Below, one piece after another: positions 8,644-17,302 of a DNA stretch of 64,000 nt. Under the pieces are notes generated by a model. The model made no database searches. It was not told where the DNA came from and saw only the letters and a list, made by a program, of their open reading frames with translations. Within the stretch, counting starts at the first letter, position 1, and each line of letters starts with the position of its first letter. Source of the DNA: Pseudomonas putida S13.1.2. Lineage in GTDB: Bacteria > Pseudomonadota > Gammaproteobacteria > Pseudomonadales > Pseudomonadaceae. Both the position numbers and the translations under genes were made by a program. Location of the stretch: the NCBI RefSeq assembly GCF_000498395.2, contig NZ_CP010979.1, forward strand, positions 2,108,001 through 2,172,000, read 5' to 3'.

Positions 8644-8700
8644 GGTTTTACTCCTCTAGCAGTTGTTGCTGCGGCGGGCATAACGTGCCCGCCGCCCGGA

Positions 8701-10731
8701 TTACTTGCGCAGCTTGTACGCAATAATTTCGTCGCTTGTCCCGGTTTCCATGAAGGCATGGCCCGAGGCGGATATGAGCACGTACTGCTCGCCATTGACC
8801 TCATAAGAAATCGGGTTGGCCTGCGCGCCGACGTTCAGGACGTCTTCCCACAACACCTTACCGGTGGCGGTGTCGATAGCACGGAACAGGTTGTCGGTGG
8901 CCGCACCGACAAAGGTCAAGCCGCCTGCGGTCACTACCGTACCGCCGTTGTTAGGCAGGCCGATATTGAGCGGCAGGTGCGATGGAATGCCGAACGGACC
9001 ATTCCGGCGAGCGGTGCCCAATGGCTCATCCCAAACGGTTTTGCCAGTGTCCAGGCTAACTGCCCGAATCCCACCGTATGGCGGTGCCGAGCATGGCACG
9101 CCAGTACCCCAGTTCCGCCAGCCGGCATTCACGCTGATCGCATAGGGTGCGTTGACTTGCGGGTACACAGAAGCACCGCCCTCACCCTTGCCCGACTTGC
9201 TGCCGGCCTTGTTCAACGCAGTCTCATCCACCTTCGGCGCGTAGATCGGCTTGAGCCCCATCTTGTTAGCCTGATCCCGTGGGATTAGCTGGTTCAGGTT
9301 GGGGATGTCGTTGTAGTTGGCAATGATTAGACGGCGCACCGGGTCAATGGCAACCGAGCCCCAGTCCGAACCGCCGTTGTAGCCGGGGTACTGAATCCAG
9401 GGACGATCTACCGAAGGTGGCGTCAGGTAGCCTTCGTAGTTAGCCTGGCGGAACTGAATCCGGCACATCAGCTGGTCCAGCGGCGAGAAGCCCCACATGT
9501 CCGCCTCGGTCTTCGGAGCCTTGCGCAGGGTATGCCACTCGGATGTCGGCTGGGTGTCGGCCAGGTACTCAGGCTCGACCGAACCGCCCTTAGGTGCCTT
9601 CACCTCGCCGACCGGGGTCAACGGTTCCCCTGTGGCACGGTCGAGGATGTAGATATCGCCCTGCTTGGTCGGCAACAGCACCGCCGGTACCGGCTTACCA
9701 TCCTTGCCTGGGAAATCGAGCATTGTCGGCTGACTGCCCAGGTCGTAATCCCAGACGTCATGACGAATCGCCTGGAAGTGCCAGACGTCTTTGCCGGTTT
9801 TCACATCGACCGCCACGAGTGAGTCCGAGTATTTGTTCTCAGCTTCGCTGCGGTTGGAACCGTAGTAGTCGATCGAGGAATTGCTGATCGGCAGGTAAAC
9901 GTAGCCGAGCTGCTCGTCGCCCACCGCCGCTGTCCACATGTTCGGGGTGCCGCGAGTGTAGGTGCTGCCCTCGGCAGGCCCATGGACATTGTTCTGATTA
10001 CCCAGGTCCCAAGCCCATGCCATTTTTCCAGTGACAGCGTCATAGCCGCGGATAACGCCAGAGGGCGCATCCTCATCCTGGCCGTCGCGAATCTGCGCGC
10101 CGGTCACCACTACACCATTGACGATCGCGGGCGGCGCTGTGACGGCGTACCAGCCTGGGACTTTCTTACCCAAACCTTCCCAGAGGTCCACCGAGCCGTT
10201 CTGACCGAAGTCCTTGCACGGCTCGCCGGTGTGCAGGTCAACGGCGATCAGTCTCGCGTCCAGCGTGGCCTCCACTACACGGCTGCGACACTGAGCGGTC
10301 TCTGGCAACTGGGGAGCTGTATAAACCGCCACCCCGCGGCAGGCTGCCGCATGGGGGATGGCCTGGTCCGGTACGCCCGGATCATGTCGCCAGTTCTCTT
10401 TACCGGTGGCGGCGTCGATCGAGATCATGATGTTCTTGGCCGAGCACATCAGCAGATCGTTTCCGACCTTGACCGGTGTGGTTTCCGGCGAGTACCGACT
10501 ACCCGGATTAGGTAGATCCCGGGTGTGATACACGAACGCGCGTTCCAGGCGCCCCACGTTCTCTGGGGTGATTTGCTTGAGCGGGCTGAAACGTTGGGCG
10601 TTGTGGTCACCGCCGTAAAATGGCCAGTCGCTGCCAACCTGGGGCACGTCTTGGGCTTGAGCAAATTGCACCTGAAGGGCGCAAGAAATGGCGAGAGCAA
10701 GCGCGCCCCCGCTTTTGACGGAAGTAAACAT
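8701..10731 (-). CDS. PQQ-dependent polyol/quinate-type dehydrogenase, large periplasmic subunit (SldA-like)
   Basis: A 676-residue quinoprotein of the membrane glucose/quinate dehydrogenase family, recognised from WPFYGGDHNAQRFSPLKQI, RHDVWDYDLGSQP and the closing FMETGTSDEIIAYKLRK. The five-helix N-terminal membrane domain of Gcd/QuiA is missing. Instead there is a signal peptide (about residues 1-26, ending AQAQ), so the propeller is exported alone. The membrane part is encoded just upstream as a separate small protein, the SldB-SldA arrangement of Gluconobacter sorbitol/glycerol dehydrogenase. These enzymes oxidise secondary alcohols of polyols and feed electrons to ubiquinone. The ATG at 10731 follows CGAGG; the longer frame from 10872 overlaps sldB. 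Confidence 0.87.
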   Translation of the reverse strand: MFTSVKSGGALALAISCALQVQFAQAQDVPQVGSDWPFYGGDHNAQRFSPLKQITPENVGRLERAFVYHTRDLPNPGSRYSPETTPVKVGNDLLMCSAKNIMISIDAATGKENWRHDPGVPDQAIPHAAACRGVAVYTAPQLPETAQCRSRVVEATLDARLIAVDLHTGEPCKDFGQNGSVDLWEGLGKKVPGWYAVTAPPAIVNGVVVTGAQIRDGQDEDAPSGVIRGYDAVTGKMAWAWDLGNQNNVHGPAEGSTYTRGTPNMWTAAVGDEQLGYVYLPISNSSIDYYGSNRSEAENKYSDSLVAVDVKTGKDVWHFQAIRHDVWDYDLGSQPTMLDFPGKDGKPVPAVLLPTKQGDIYILDRATGEPLTPVGEVKAPKGGSVEPEYLADTQPTSEWHTLRKAPKTEADMWGFSPLDQLMCRIQFRQANYEGYLTPPSVDRPWIQYPGYNGGSDWGSVAIDPVRRLIIANYNDIPNLNQLIPRDQANKMGLKPIYAPKVDETALNKAGSKSGKGEGGASVYPQVNAPYAISVNAGWRNWGTGVPCSAPPYGGIRAVSLDTGKTVWDEPLGTARRNGPFGIPSHLPLNIGLPNNGGTVVTAGGLTFVGAATDNLFRAIDTATGKVLWEDVLNVGAQANPISYEVNGEQYVLISASGHAFMETGTSDEIIAYKLRK

Positions 10732-10742
10732 TACGAACCTCG

Positions 10743-11141
10743 TTACGCAGCAGTGCGGACAGCGCGGCGTAGCGCCGGCGACAGAATCAGGATCAGCAAC
10801 AGGATGAGGGTCATGGCCACCAGCCGTGGTACCAGCCCCCACCAATTGAGCCCGACCTCCCAAAGGGCCCATATCACGGTAAGCCCCCAGATCACGCCGA
10901 ACAGGTATATGGCGCTACGCCGTTGTCGCCACAGCAAGACGGCGGTCACCACACAACCTGCACCTGCCAGGCCGTAGTACCAGCTACCACCCAAGGCCAT
11001 CAACCACACCCCGCCTCCGAACAGAGCCATGCCAAACAGGCCAAGTGTTAATGCCAGTACGATTGTTGCCACCCTCCACTTCCCGCCCACCACAGGCTGC
11101 GCCTGGTCGTTGCTGCGGGACACACCACTACGTTGGTTCAT
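10743..11141 (-). CDS. Small membrane subunit of the PQQ dehydrogenase (SldB-like)
   Basis: A 132-residue protein with four to five hydrophobic segments (about residues 24-47, 50-72, 78-98 and 102-122). It corresponds to the N-terminal membrane anchor of glucose/quinate dehydrogenase, and is the size of Gluconobacter SldB. The gene ends 11 bases before the large-subunit start, and GGAAG precedes its ATG. Its expected job is to anchor the periplasmic subunit and pass electrons to ubiquinone. The match rests on topology, size and position rather than on a catalytic motif. Confidence 0.8.
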   Translation of the reverse strand: MNQRSGVSRSNDQAQPVVGGKWRVATIVLALTLGLFGMALFGGGVWLMALGGSWYYGLAGAGCVVTAVLLWRQRRSAIYLFGVIWGLTVIWALWEVGLNWWGLVPRLVAMTLILLLILILSPALRRAVRTAA

Positions 11142-11171
11142 GACGCTACAGCTTCCTTCATTACAAGTAAT

Positions 11172-12473
11172 TCAAATCACCGCGTGCTTGGTAGTTGCTG
11201 CAAACCCTATCGGGCGACGGGTACAGAACATCGACAGGATCGCGCCAACAACTAACAGCGCGCCGACCACCACGAAGGCCAAGGCGAAGCTGCCAGAGCC
11301 AGCCACTACATAACCGGTTACGATGGGTGCCAGCAGGCCGAAGAGGTTACCGACAGCGGTGATAAAGCCTGCGGCGGTACCCACGTCGTCCTCCGAGCGC
11401 ACCAAGTCGTTGACCAGCGAAAGGTTCAGAGAGATCGCCGAAGCGCAGGTGGCAAGGGACAGGGTGATCACGAATAGAATCGCCCAGGTACTATCGATCG
11501 CCGGCACTAGGAAAATCACCGAGGATGCAAGGAGCACGCTGGCGACGACCATCCGGCGCTGACCGGTTTCTGCCGCACCTGGACGCATCGCTTTATCGCT
11601 AAGCCGGCCAATGACAATGGCGAGAACCGCAGCGCCTAGATAGGGAATGGCGGTATAGATGCCGCTCGACATAACGGTTAGGCCTTTCTCGGCCTGTAAA
11701 TAACTCGGCAGCCAAGTCAGGAAAAAATAGGTGGCGTAGACCGCGCACCCGTGGGACAGAGCAATCGCCCACATACTGCTGGAGCGCGCCAAGCCCTTGA
11801 GGCCAAGCGATACAGGCACCTTTTGCCCGGCAGTAGGTGCAGCGCTACCTTGCGCAATTTCAGCGCGCTCGGCATCGTCTAGCCAAGGTGCCTTCGAAGG
11901 ATGGTTGTACCACTTCAACCAAGCGGCTAACCAAATAAACCCAAATGCGCCTGCCACGACGAAAGCAATCCGCCAACCAAATGCGCTGATCAGCCAGCCA
12001 AAACCAATGGCGCCGATGGCGGGGCCGACGAGACTTCCGCTGTGGAAAACAGCGGTGGCCATACCCCGCTCTTTGAGCGGCATCCATTCGCGGATAACCC
12101 GCGCGCCTGCTGGGTAAGTAGTGGCTTCGCCCATGCCCATGATGAGCCGGCAGCTAAGCAGCGAAATGAACCCAGTGGACAATGCGGTACAGGCAGTGGC
12201 CACAGACCACACCCCGATCCCGTAGCCATTGACCTTTTTGGGACCGAAGCGGCCTACCAGGTAGCCCATGGGAATGAGCGCGAGGAAATAGAGCCACACG
12301 AACGATGAGAACAAATAGCCCATCGCGACCGGTGAGATACCAAACTCCTCCTTGAGTACCTTGGATGCCACCGAGAGTGATACCCGGTCGACATAGTTGA
12401 TTAATGTCAGGGTGAAGAGAAACGCGTAGATCCAGACGCGCTTTTTCTTCAGAAGACTGGTGTCTTTTTGCAT
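11172..12473 (-). CDS. MFS transporter, anion:cation symporter family (sugar-acid/phthalate type)
   Basis: About 433 residues with twelve predicted membrane segments. LINYVDRVSLSVASKVLKEE in segment 1 and MGYLVGRFGPKKVNGYGIGV in the 2-3 loop are ACS-family features shared with glucarate, galactonate and hexuronate carriers. Three starts are possible (GTG 12482, ATG 12479, ATG 12473). The last has AAGG at eight bases and is preferred. The gene lies between the transketolase and PQQ dehydrogenase genes, so it may import the ketol or acid formed in the periplasm. Confidence 0.88.
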   Translation of the reverse strand: MQKDTSLLKKKRVWIYAFLFTLTLINYVDRVSLSVASKVLKEEFGISPVAMGYLFSSFVWLYFLALIPMGYLVGRFGPKKVNGYGIGVWSVATACTALSTGFISLLSCRLIMGMGEATTYPAGARVIREWMPLKERGMATAVFHSGSLVGPAIGAIGFGWLISAFGWRIAFVVAGAFGFIWLAAWLKWYNHPSKAPWLDDAERAEIAQGSAAPTAGQKVPVSLGLKGLARSSSMWAIALSHGCAVYATYFFLTWLPSYLQAEKGLTVMSSGIYTAIPYLGAAVLAIVIGRLSDKAMRPGAAETGQRRMVVASVLLASSVIFLVPAIDSTWAILFVITLSLATCASAISLNLSLVNDLVRSEDDVGTAAGFITAVGNLFGLLAPIVTGYVVAGSGSFALAFVVVGALLVVGAILSMFCTRRPIGFAATTKHAVI

Positions 12474-12605
12474 CGCCATCACCTTGTAGTTATTGGGACG
12501 ATCCAGGTACGAGAACTAGACTTGCTGGCGGCGAAAGCCACTCACGGCGCCCAGGCAGCGGGCATTGGGTTGTGAGCGGCAACCGCACGTCTGCTTAGGG
12601 TTCAG

Positions 12606-13607
12606 TTAGCCCAGCCAACGCTGGATGTTCGCGACCATGACGTCTTTGGAGATGCCATATCGATCATGAAGTGTCGGTAGCGCGCCTGCGTCCAGGAACT
12701 GGTCCGGCAGTGCAACGTGACGTATTTCGGGTAGAACGCGGGCTTGCACCAGCGCCATGGCAATCGCCTCTCCCAAGCCGCCAATCTGGGTGTGGTTTTC
12801 GGCGATAACCACCAGCCGGCCTTCACGTCGGCATTGCTCGATGATGGTCTGCACGTCCAGCGGCTTGATCGTTGGTACGTGCAGCACGGCCGTTTCGATC
12901 GTGCTTTTGGCCAGTTCATCAGCCACCTCAAGAGCGCGCATGGTCATCAAGCCCGAGGCGATGACCAGAACGTCTTTGCCGTCCCTCAGCAGCTGGGCTT
13001 TGCCCAGTTCGAACTTATAATCGTATTCGTCCAGAACCAGCGGCACCCGTCCGCGCGGAAGGCGCATGTACACCGGGCCGTTGTGCTCCGCGATCGCCGC
13101 CACACATTGCTCGGTTTCCAGTGCGTCGCACGGATCAATGACCATCATCTGGGGAATCGCGCGCATCATCGCCAGATCTTCGGTGGCCTGGTGGCTCGGG
13201 CCGTAGCCGGTGGTCAGGCCAGGCAGCGCTGCGCAGATCTTCACGTTGAGGTTTTCTTCTGCGATCACCTGGTGAATGAAATCGTAGGCGCGTCGTGTAG
13301 CGAACACTGCATAGGTCGTGGCGAACGGGACGAACCCCTCCTTTGCCATACCACCAGCCGCAGCCATCAACAATTGCTCAGCCATGCCCATCTGCAAAAA
13401 TCGCTCAGGGTATTTCTGGGCGAAGATATGTAGGTCTGTGTATTTAGCAAGGTCAGCAGTCATGCCAACGATGCGTGGATTCTTTTGCCCGGCCTTGATC
13501 AGTGCATGTCCAAATGGCGCTGAAGTGGTGCGCTGCCCTTCACTCGCAATCGATGCGATCATCGAGGAAGTCGTGAGCTTAGGTTTCGTAGGAGTGGCGG
13601 CAGTCAC
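12606..13607 (-). CDS. Transketolase C-terminal subunit (pyrimidine-binding and C-terminal domains)
   Basis: A 333-residue protein matching the Pyr and C domains of transketolase, as encoded separately in split enzymes. The Pyr domain holds MGMAEQLLMAAAGGMAKEG, with the conserved Glu that activates thiamine diphosphate, and FATTYAVFATRRAYDFI. The C domain runs from about residue 190. The GTG start at 13605-13607 has AAGGAG seven bases upstream and overlaps the stop of the N-terminal subunit in GTGA, so the two are translationally coupled. Together they make one enzyme transferring two-carbon ketol units. A copy in an accessory catabolic island is unlikely to be the housekeeping transketolase. 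Confidence 0.9.
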   Translation of the reverse strand: MTAATPTKPKLTTSSMIASIASEGQRTTSAPFGHALIKAGQKNPRIVGMTADLAKYTDLHIFAQKYPERFLQMGMAEQLLMAAAGGMAKEGFVPFATTYAVFATRRAYDFIHQVIAEENLNVKICAALPGLTTGYGPSHQATEDLAMMRAIPQMMVIDPCDALETEQCVAAIAEHNGPVYMRLPRGRVPLVLDEYDYKFELGKAQLLRDGKDVLVIASGLMTMRALEVADELAKSTIETAVLHVPTIKPLDVQTIIEQCRREGRLVVIAENHTQIGGLGEAIAMALVQARVLPEIRHVALPDQFLDAGALPTLHDRYGISKDVMVANIQRWLG

Positions 13608-14473
13608 TGTTGGCTCCTTGGGGCATAGATCCCATCCAGGTCGTTGATCGCTTGCTGCCACTCATTAGCTTCAACGCGAATGAAGTGGTTCTTGTCGCGT
13701 GTTTCCAGAAACGGCACGCCTTTGCCCATCAAGGTGTCGAACAAGATGACTCGTGGTTTATCGTCCGGAAGCGCCCGAGCTTGGTCAAATGCGTCAATGA
13801 CTGCCTGCAAGTCATTGCCGTCGACACGCTGCACATGCCAACCAAATGCCTCCCACTTATCTACCAGTGGTTCAAATTGAAGGATGTCGTGCGATGGACC
13901 ATCGGCTTGCTGACGATTGATGTCGACCAGATTGATGAGGTTGGAGAGTTTGTGATGCGAAGCTGACATGGCTGCCTCCCAAACAGCTCCCTCATCCAGC
14001 TCACCATCGGACATCGAGTTGTAGACGAAGGCATCACTCCCCTTCATTCTCAGCCCCAACGCCTGGCCCACAGCAATCGCCAATCCTTGGCCGAGAGAGC
14101 CGCCAGACATTTCCATACCTGGCGTATACGTGGCCATGCCAGACATAGGCAGTCGGCTATCGTCCGACCCGTATGTTTCCAGCTCTTCCTCTGGCAGCAC
14201 ACCAGCTTCGAGCAGCGCAGCATAGAGAGCGATCGCATAGTGACCGTGAGACAGCAGGAAGCGATCCCGCCCTTCCCACTCAGGCTCGGCCGAGCGGATA
14301 TTCATTGCATGGCAGTAGGCAACAGCCAAAACGTCAGCCCAACCCAGCGCTTGACCCACGTAACCTTGACCCTGCACTTCGCCCATCCGTAACGCAAAGC
14401 GTCGGATTCGCCAGGCATGCTTCGACAGTCGGGCAAATGGCGTATCAGCCTGCCCATTGAAACTCTCGGTCAT
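13604..14473 (-). CDS. Transketolase N-terminal subunit (thiamine diphosphate-binding domain)
   Basis: A 289-residue protein matching the TPP-binding domain of split transketolases. The sequence contains FLLSHGHYAIALYAALL and the metal/diphosphate motif region SDGELDEGAVWEAAMSASHH followed by LVDINRQQADG. The usual GDG is SDG here. The ATG at 14473 follows GGAGG at eight bases; the in-frame start at 14524 has none. It is the first gene of the - strand operon (tktN, tktC, transporter, sldB, sldA, SDR), reading away from the LysR gene at 14626. Confidence 0.9.
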   Translation of the reverse strand: MTESFNGQADTPFARLSKHAWRIRRFALRMGEVQGQGYVGQALGWADVLAVAYCHAMNIRSAEPEWEGRDRFLLSHGHYAIALYAALLEAGVLPEEELETYGSDDSRLPMSGMATYTPGMEMSGGSLGQGLAIAVGQALGLRMKGSDAFVYNSMSDGELDEGAVWEAAMSASHHKLSNLINLVDINRQQADGPSHDILQFEPLVDKWEAFGWHVQRVDGNDLQAVIDAFDQARALPDDKPRVILFDTLMGKGVPFLETRDKNHFIRVEANEWQQAINDLDGIYAPRSQQ

Positions 14474-14625
14474 CTTGTCCTCCGTTAGTGACCTGGGGTA
14501 TCTGGACGCACTCATGCAAAACATTCATCTCGCGTCATCCAAATAGAGCAACGCGTTGATCTTCATGTAAAAATACACAGGCGACAAAAGGTTTAAATTC
14601 GCCAATCAATGAACAGGATTCACCA
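14474..14625. promoter_or_regulatory. Divergent promoter region between the transketolase operon and its LysR gene
   Basis: The 152 bases are AT-rich. Near the LysR start lie two similar copies, ATTCGCCAATCAATGAA at 14597 and ATTCACCAATGAATT at 14618, the second running over the ATG at 14626. The spacing of about 21 bases, two helical turns, would suit a LysR tetramer. No convincing -35/-10 pair was identified. Confidence 0.45.
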
Positions 14626-15534
14626 ATGAATTGGATCAAGCGGCTGCCGTTGCCGTCTTTGCGAGTTTTCGAGGCTGCTGGTCGCACTTGCTCATTTGTC
14701 GAAGCAGCAAGAGAGCTGGATCTTTCGCCAAGCGCAGTCAGTCACTCGATCCGAAAATTGGAATCGGCCACTGGCGTGGTGCTCTTCACCCGTAACACGA
14801 GACACACCGCCCTCACAGGCGAGGGAGCGGCGTTGCTTGAGCACGTGCAGCGGGGATTCGGTGAAATGAATCGAGGGCTGGCATTAGTTACGGGTGAGCC
14901 GTCCACGCCTCTGCGTGTCCACACTGCCCCGACCTTTGCTAGCCAATGGCTGGTGCCGAGACTTGCCGGCTTCATGAGCGACCACCCGGGAATTGAGCTG
15001 CGCATATCAGCGAGCACGGACTATGCAACCTTCGAGGTCGACGACTTCGATCTGGACATTGTTTATGGCGTGCCACTGCACAATTCGCACGAGATCATTC
15101 CCTTGGCGATCGAGGAATTGACTCCTCTGTGCAGCCCCGCGTTAGCTTCTGCCCTGACATCCCCGCAGGACTTGTACAACCAGTTGCTCATCCAGAGCGA
15201 GGGGCAGTCTGTTCAATGGAAGGGCTGGTTTGCCGCTAACAGCATGCCCATACCTACTAATTTCGGCCTGGCATTTGATCGAAGCTCCATGGGAATTTCT
15301 GCTGCGGTCGACGGGCTGGGAGTGGTGCTTGAGTCCACGCTGCTTGCAGAGCGAGAGCTGGCTACAGGAAAGCTCGTCGCCCCCCTCAAAGGTCTCAGTC
15401 AATCCGTTCGCTACGTCGCTCACCACCTCGTGCACCCGCGTCGCCCGCGCCAGCAAGAGGCCGTTGCACAGTTCAAGATGTGGCTGTTCAAGGAGCTGGC
15501 GATCCCTTTTTTTGCTCATCCTGTGCTGGATTGA
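14626..15534 (+). CDS. LysR-family regulator, GcvA-like
   Basis: A 302-residue LysR protein of the GcvA group, recognised from LPSLRVFEAAGRTCSFVEAA and LSPSAVSHSIRKLE in the HTH and a substrate domain beginning PLRVHTAPTFASQWLVPRL. It is divergent from the transketolase/PQQ dehydrogenase operon and so probably controls it in response to the substrate or an intermediate. It is the last intact gene before the right island edge, and its stop lies ten bases before the chimeric remnant at 15545. Confidence 0.9.
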   Translation: MNWIKRLPLPSLRVFEAAGRTCSFVEAARELDLSPSAVSHSIRKLESATGVVLFTRNTRHTALTGEGAALLEHVQRGFGEMNRGLALVTGEPSTPLRVHTAPTFASQWLVPRLAGFMSDHPGIELRISASTDYATFEVDDFDLDIVYGVPLHNSHEIIPLAIEELTPLCSPALASALTSPQDLYNQLLIQSEGQSVQWKGWFAANSMPIPTNFGLAFDRSSMGISAAVDGLGVVLESTLLAERELATGKLVAPLKGLSQSVRYVAHHLVHPRRPRQQEAVAQFKMWLFKELAIPFFAHPVLD

Positions 15535-15544
15535 TGTCCTGTCC

Positions 15545-15562
15545 GACCGGCTAGTACACTTC
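15545..15562 (+). pseudogene. 18-base remnant of the upstream LysR gene at the right island edge
   Basis: The 18 bases match 1735-1752, inside the LysR gene at 1153, with one difference (CTAGT for CTGGT). They run directly into the copy of that gene's 3' end at 15561. The join skips about 270 bases and changes frame, so it is a deletion scar of a second LysR copy rather than coding sequence. Confidence 0.65.
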
Positions 15563-15614
15563 ATTCGAGGCCTGTGGAGAGCGGTATGTCTGAAAGGAAG
15601 ATGAGCGAAGCCCA
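15561..15614 (+). repeat. 54-bp direct repeat, right copy (island boundary)
   Basis: This copy matches 2023-2076 with one mismatch and continues into the intact YjbR-family gene. It contains that gene's start region and the ghost of the LysR stop codon that overlapped it. With the left copy it defines an insertion of about 13.5 kb. Confidence 0.9.
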
Positions 15615-15945
15615 GGTGGCAGCGTTTTGCCTGAGCCTGCCGGGTGCACGGGAAGACTACAAATGGGGTGGTATCCGGGTGTTCTCGGTGGCGGGCAACA
15701 AGATGTTTGCGGTGCTTGACCTGGCGGGTGCGGGGCTGTCGTTCAAAGTGGCCGATGAGCTGTTTCTCGGCTACTGCGACCGCCCAGGGGTGCGGCCTGC
15801 GCCGTATCTGGCGCGGGCGCGGTGGATCAGCATGGCGCTGCCCTACCCCATGGGGCGTGATGAGCTGTGTGATTTGTTGCAGCGCTCGCACCAGCTGGTG
15901 GTGCGGCGATTGCCCAAGCGGTTGCAGGTGGGGTTGTTGATCTAG
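15586..15945 (+). CDS. MmcQ/YjbR family DNA-binding-type protein
   Basis: A 119-residue protein of the MmcQ/YjbR family. It has the LSLPGAREDYKWGGIRVFSV opening and the segment with FKVADELFLGYCDRPGVRPA followed by PYLARARWISM. The fold is related to the double-wing DNA-binding domain, but the cellular role is unknown. The ATG at 15586 follows GGAG; a second ATG at 15601 follows AAGGA and is also possible. In the ancestral arrangement this gene overlapped the stop of the LysR gene now at 1153. Confidence 0.85.
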   Translation: MSERKMSEAQVAAFCLSLPGAREDYKWGGIRVFSVAGNKMFAVLDLAGAGLSFKVADELFLGYCDRPGVRPAPYLARARWISMALPYPMGRDELCDLLQRSHQLVVRRLPKRLQVGLLI

Positions 15946-15949
15946 TCAG

Positions 15950-16059
15950 CCTGTACCGGCCTCTTCGCGGGCTTGCCCGCTCCCACAGAGCCACCACAGA
16001 CTTGAAGACTTGCACTGTACCTGTGGGAGCGGGCAAGCCCGCGAAGAGGCCGGTACAGG
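15950..16059. repeat. REP inverted-repeat pair
   Basis: Perfect 39-base arms (15950-15988 and 16021-16059) surround a 32-base loop and contain the GCGGGCTTGCCCGCTCCCACAG core. The pair occupies almost all the space between the convergent YjbR and DUF1294 genes and is a likely bidirectional transcription stop. Confidence 0.92.
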
Positions 16060-16065
16060 TAAACA

Positions 16066-16479
16066 TCAATTGAAGGGCAGATAACGCCCCTCAAAAAACA
16101 GCCAGTCCGCCCAGAACACCTGGTGCACCAGCACAATCCCCCAGAACACCAACTGGTACGAAACCTTGCGGGTCTTGTGCCGAAACAGCTGTTGTGCCAG
16201 CAAGGCCCCAGGCCAGCCACCCAGTAATTCACTGGCGTGCAGCACTTTCTCGGGTGTACGCCACGCCTGCGTCCGCGCCTGCTGTTTATCCCGCCAATAC
16301 AGCAACAGGCTGACCAGGCTCATTGCCGGGTACAGCGCCAACGGCCACCAGGCCTGATCGTTCCAGGCCAGGCGCGCCGCCCCCAAGCCGGGTAACAGGC
16401 AAAGCAAGCACAACAGCAGCAGTTTGAGGCGCACATTACGCACGCCTTCCGCCCGTTGCCCGCGCAGCGCCTCAGCCAT
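16066..16479 (-). CDS. DUF1294 family membrane protein
   Basis: A 137-residue protein with about four hydrophobic segments and the DUF1294 signature [20 protein letters not shown] followed by [22 protein letters not shown]. Function is unknown; some relatives carry a cold-shock domain in front, absent here. The ATG at 16479 overlaps the uppP stop by eight bases, so the pair is probably cotranscribed. Confidence 0.82.
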   Translation of the reverse strand: MAEALRGQRAEGVRNVRLKLLLLCLLCLLPGLGAARLAWNDQAWWPLALYPAMSLVSLLLYWRDKQQARTQAWRTPEKVLHASELLGGWPGALLAQQLFRHKTRKVSYQLVFWGIVLVHQVFWADWLFFEGRYLPFN

Positions 16480-17302
16480 GTGCTGTAGACCAGTCAACCC
16501 AGCCGAACTGCCAGGTCGCCAGAATCAGCAGGCCGAAAACGATGCGATACCAGGCAAATGCCGCGTAGCTGTGGTTGGCAATGAACTTGAGCAGCGCACG
16601 CACAGCGATCATGGCGAAAATGAACGAAGTCACGAAACCAATGGCAAACACCGGCAAGTCACTGGGCTGGAACAGGTCGCGGTACTTGTAGCCCGAGTAC
16701 ACCGCCGCACCAACCATGGTAGGCATCGCCAGAAAGAACGAAAACTCGGTGGCTGCCTTGCGCGACAGGCCGAACAGCAGGCCACCGATAATGGTCGAGC
16801 CGGAGCGCGAAGTGCCCGGAATCATCGCCAGGCACTGAACGAAACCGATTTTCAGCGCATGGCTCCAGCGCATGTCGTCCACATGGTCCACCTGCACGCT
16901 GTGCTCGCGACGCTCGGCCCAGAGCATGATGATGCCACCCACCACCAGTGCCGCCGCCACGGTGACCGGGTTGAACAGGTACTCATGTATCAGGTCGGCG
17001 AACAGCACGCCCAGCACCACCGCCGGCATGAACGCCAACAGCAGGTTGCCGGTGAAACGCCGCGCCTTGGGCTGGCTGGCCAGGCCGAATACCACTTCGA
17101 GAATCTTGCCGCGAAACTCCCACACCACTGCCAGGATCGCCGCCAGCTGAATGATGATGTTGAAAGCCATGGCCCGTTCGCCGCCAAACCCTATCAAGTC
17201 GGCGACGATAATCTGGTGCCCGGTACTGGAGATCGGCAGAAACTCCGTCAGCCCTTCGACCACGCCTAAGATGATTGCCTGGAAGGCAGTCCAAAAATCC
17301 AT
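16472..17302 (-). CDS. uppP: Undecaprenyl-diphosphate phosphatase (BacA/UppP family)
   Basis: A 276-residue integral membrane enzyme that recycles the C55 lipid carrier for peptidoglycan. It has the two family signatures: [17 protein letters not shown] (about residues 17-33) and [20 protein letters not shown] (about 167-186) with the catalytic Ser/Arg. Length is standard for UppP. The ATG at 17302 is preferred because [20 protein letters not shown] is the normal N-terminus; the frame extends to 17404 without support. DUF1294 is coupled downstream. Confidence 0.95.
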   Translation of the reverse strand: MDFWTAFQAIILGVVEGLTEFLPISSTGHQIIVADLIGFGGERAMAFNIIIQLAAILAVVWEFRGKILEVVFGLASQPKARRFTGNLLLAFMPAVVLGVLFADLIHEYLFNPVTVAAALVVGGIIMLWAERREHSVQVDHVDDMRWSHALKIGFVQCLAMIPGTSRSGSTIIGGLLFGLSRKAATEFSFFLAMPTMVGAAVYSGYKYRDLFQPSDLPVFAIGFVTSFIFAMIAVRALLKFIANHSYAAFAWYRIVFGLLILATWQFGWVDWSTAHG

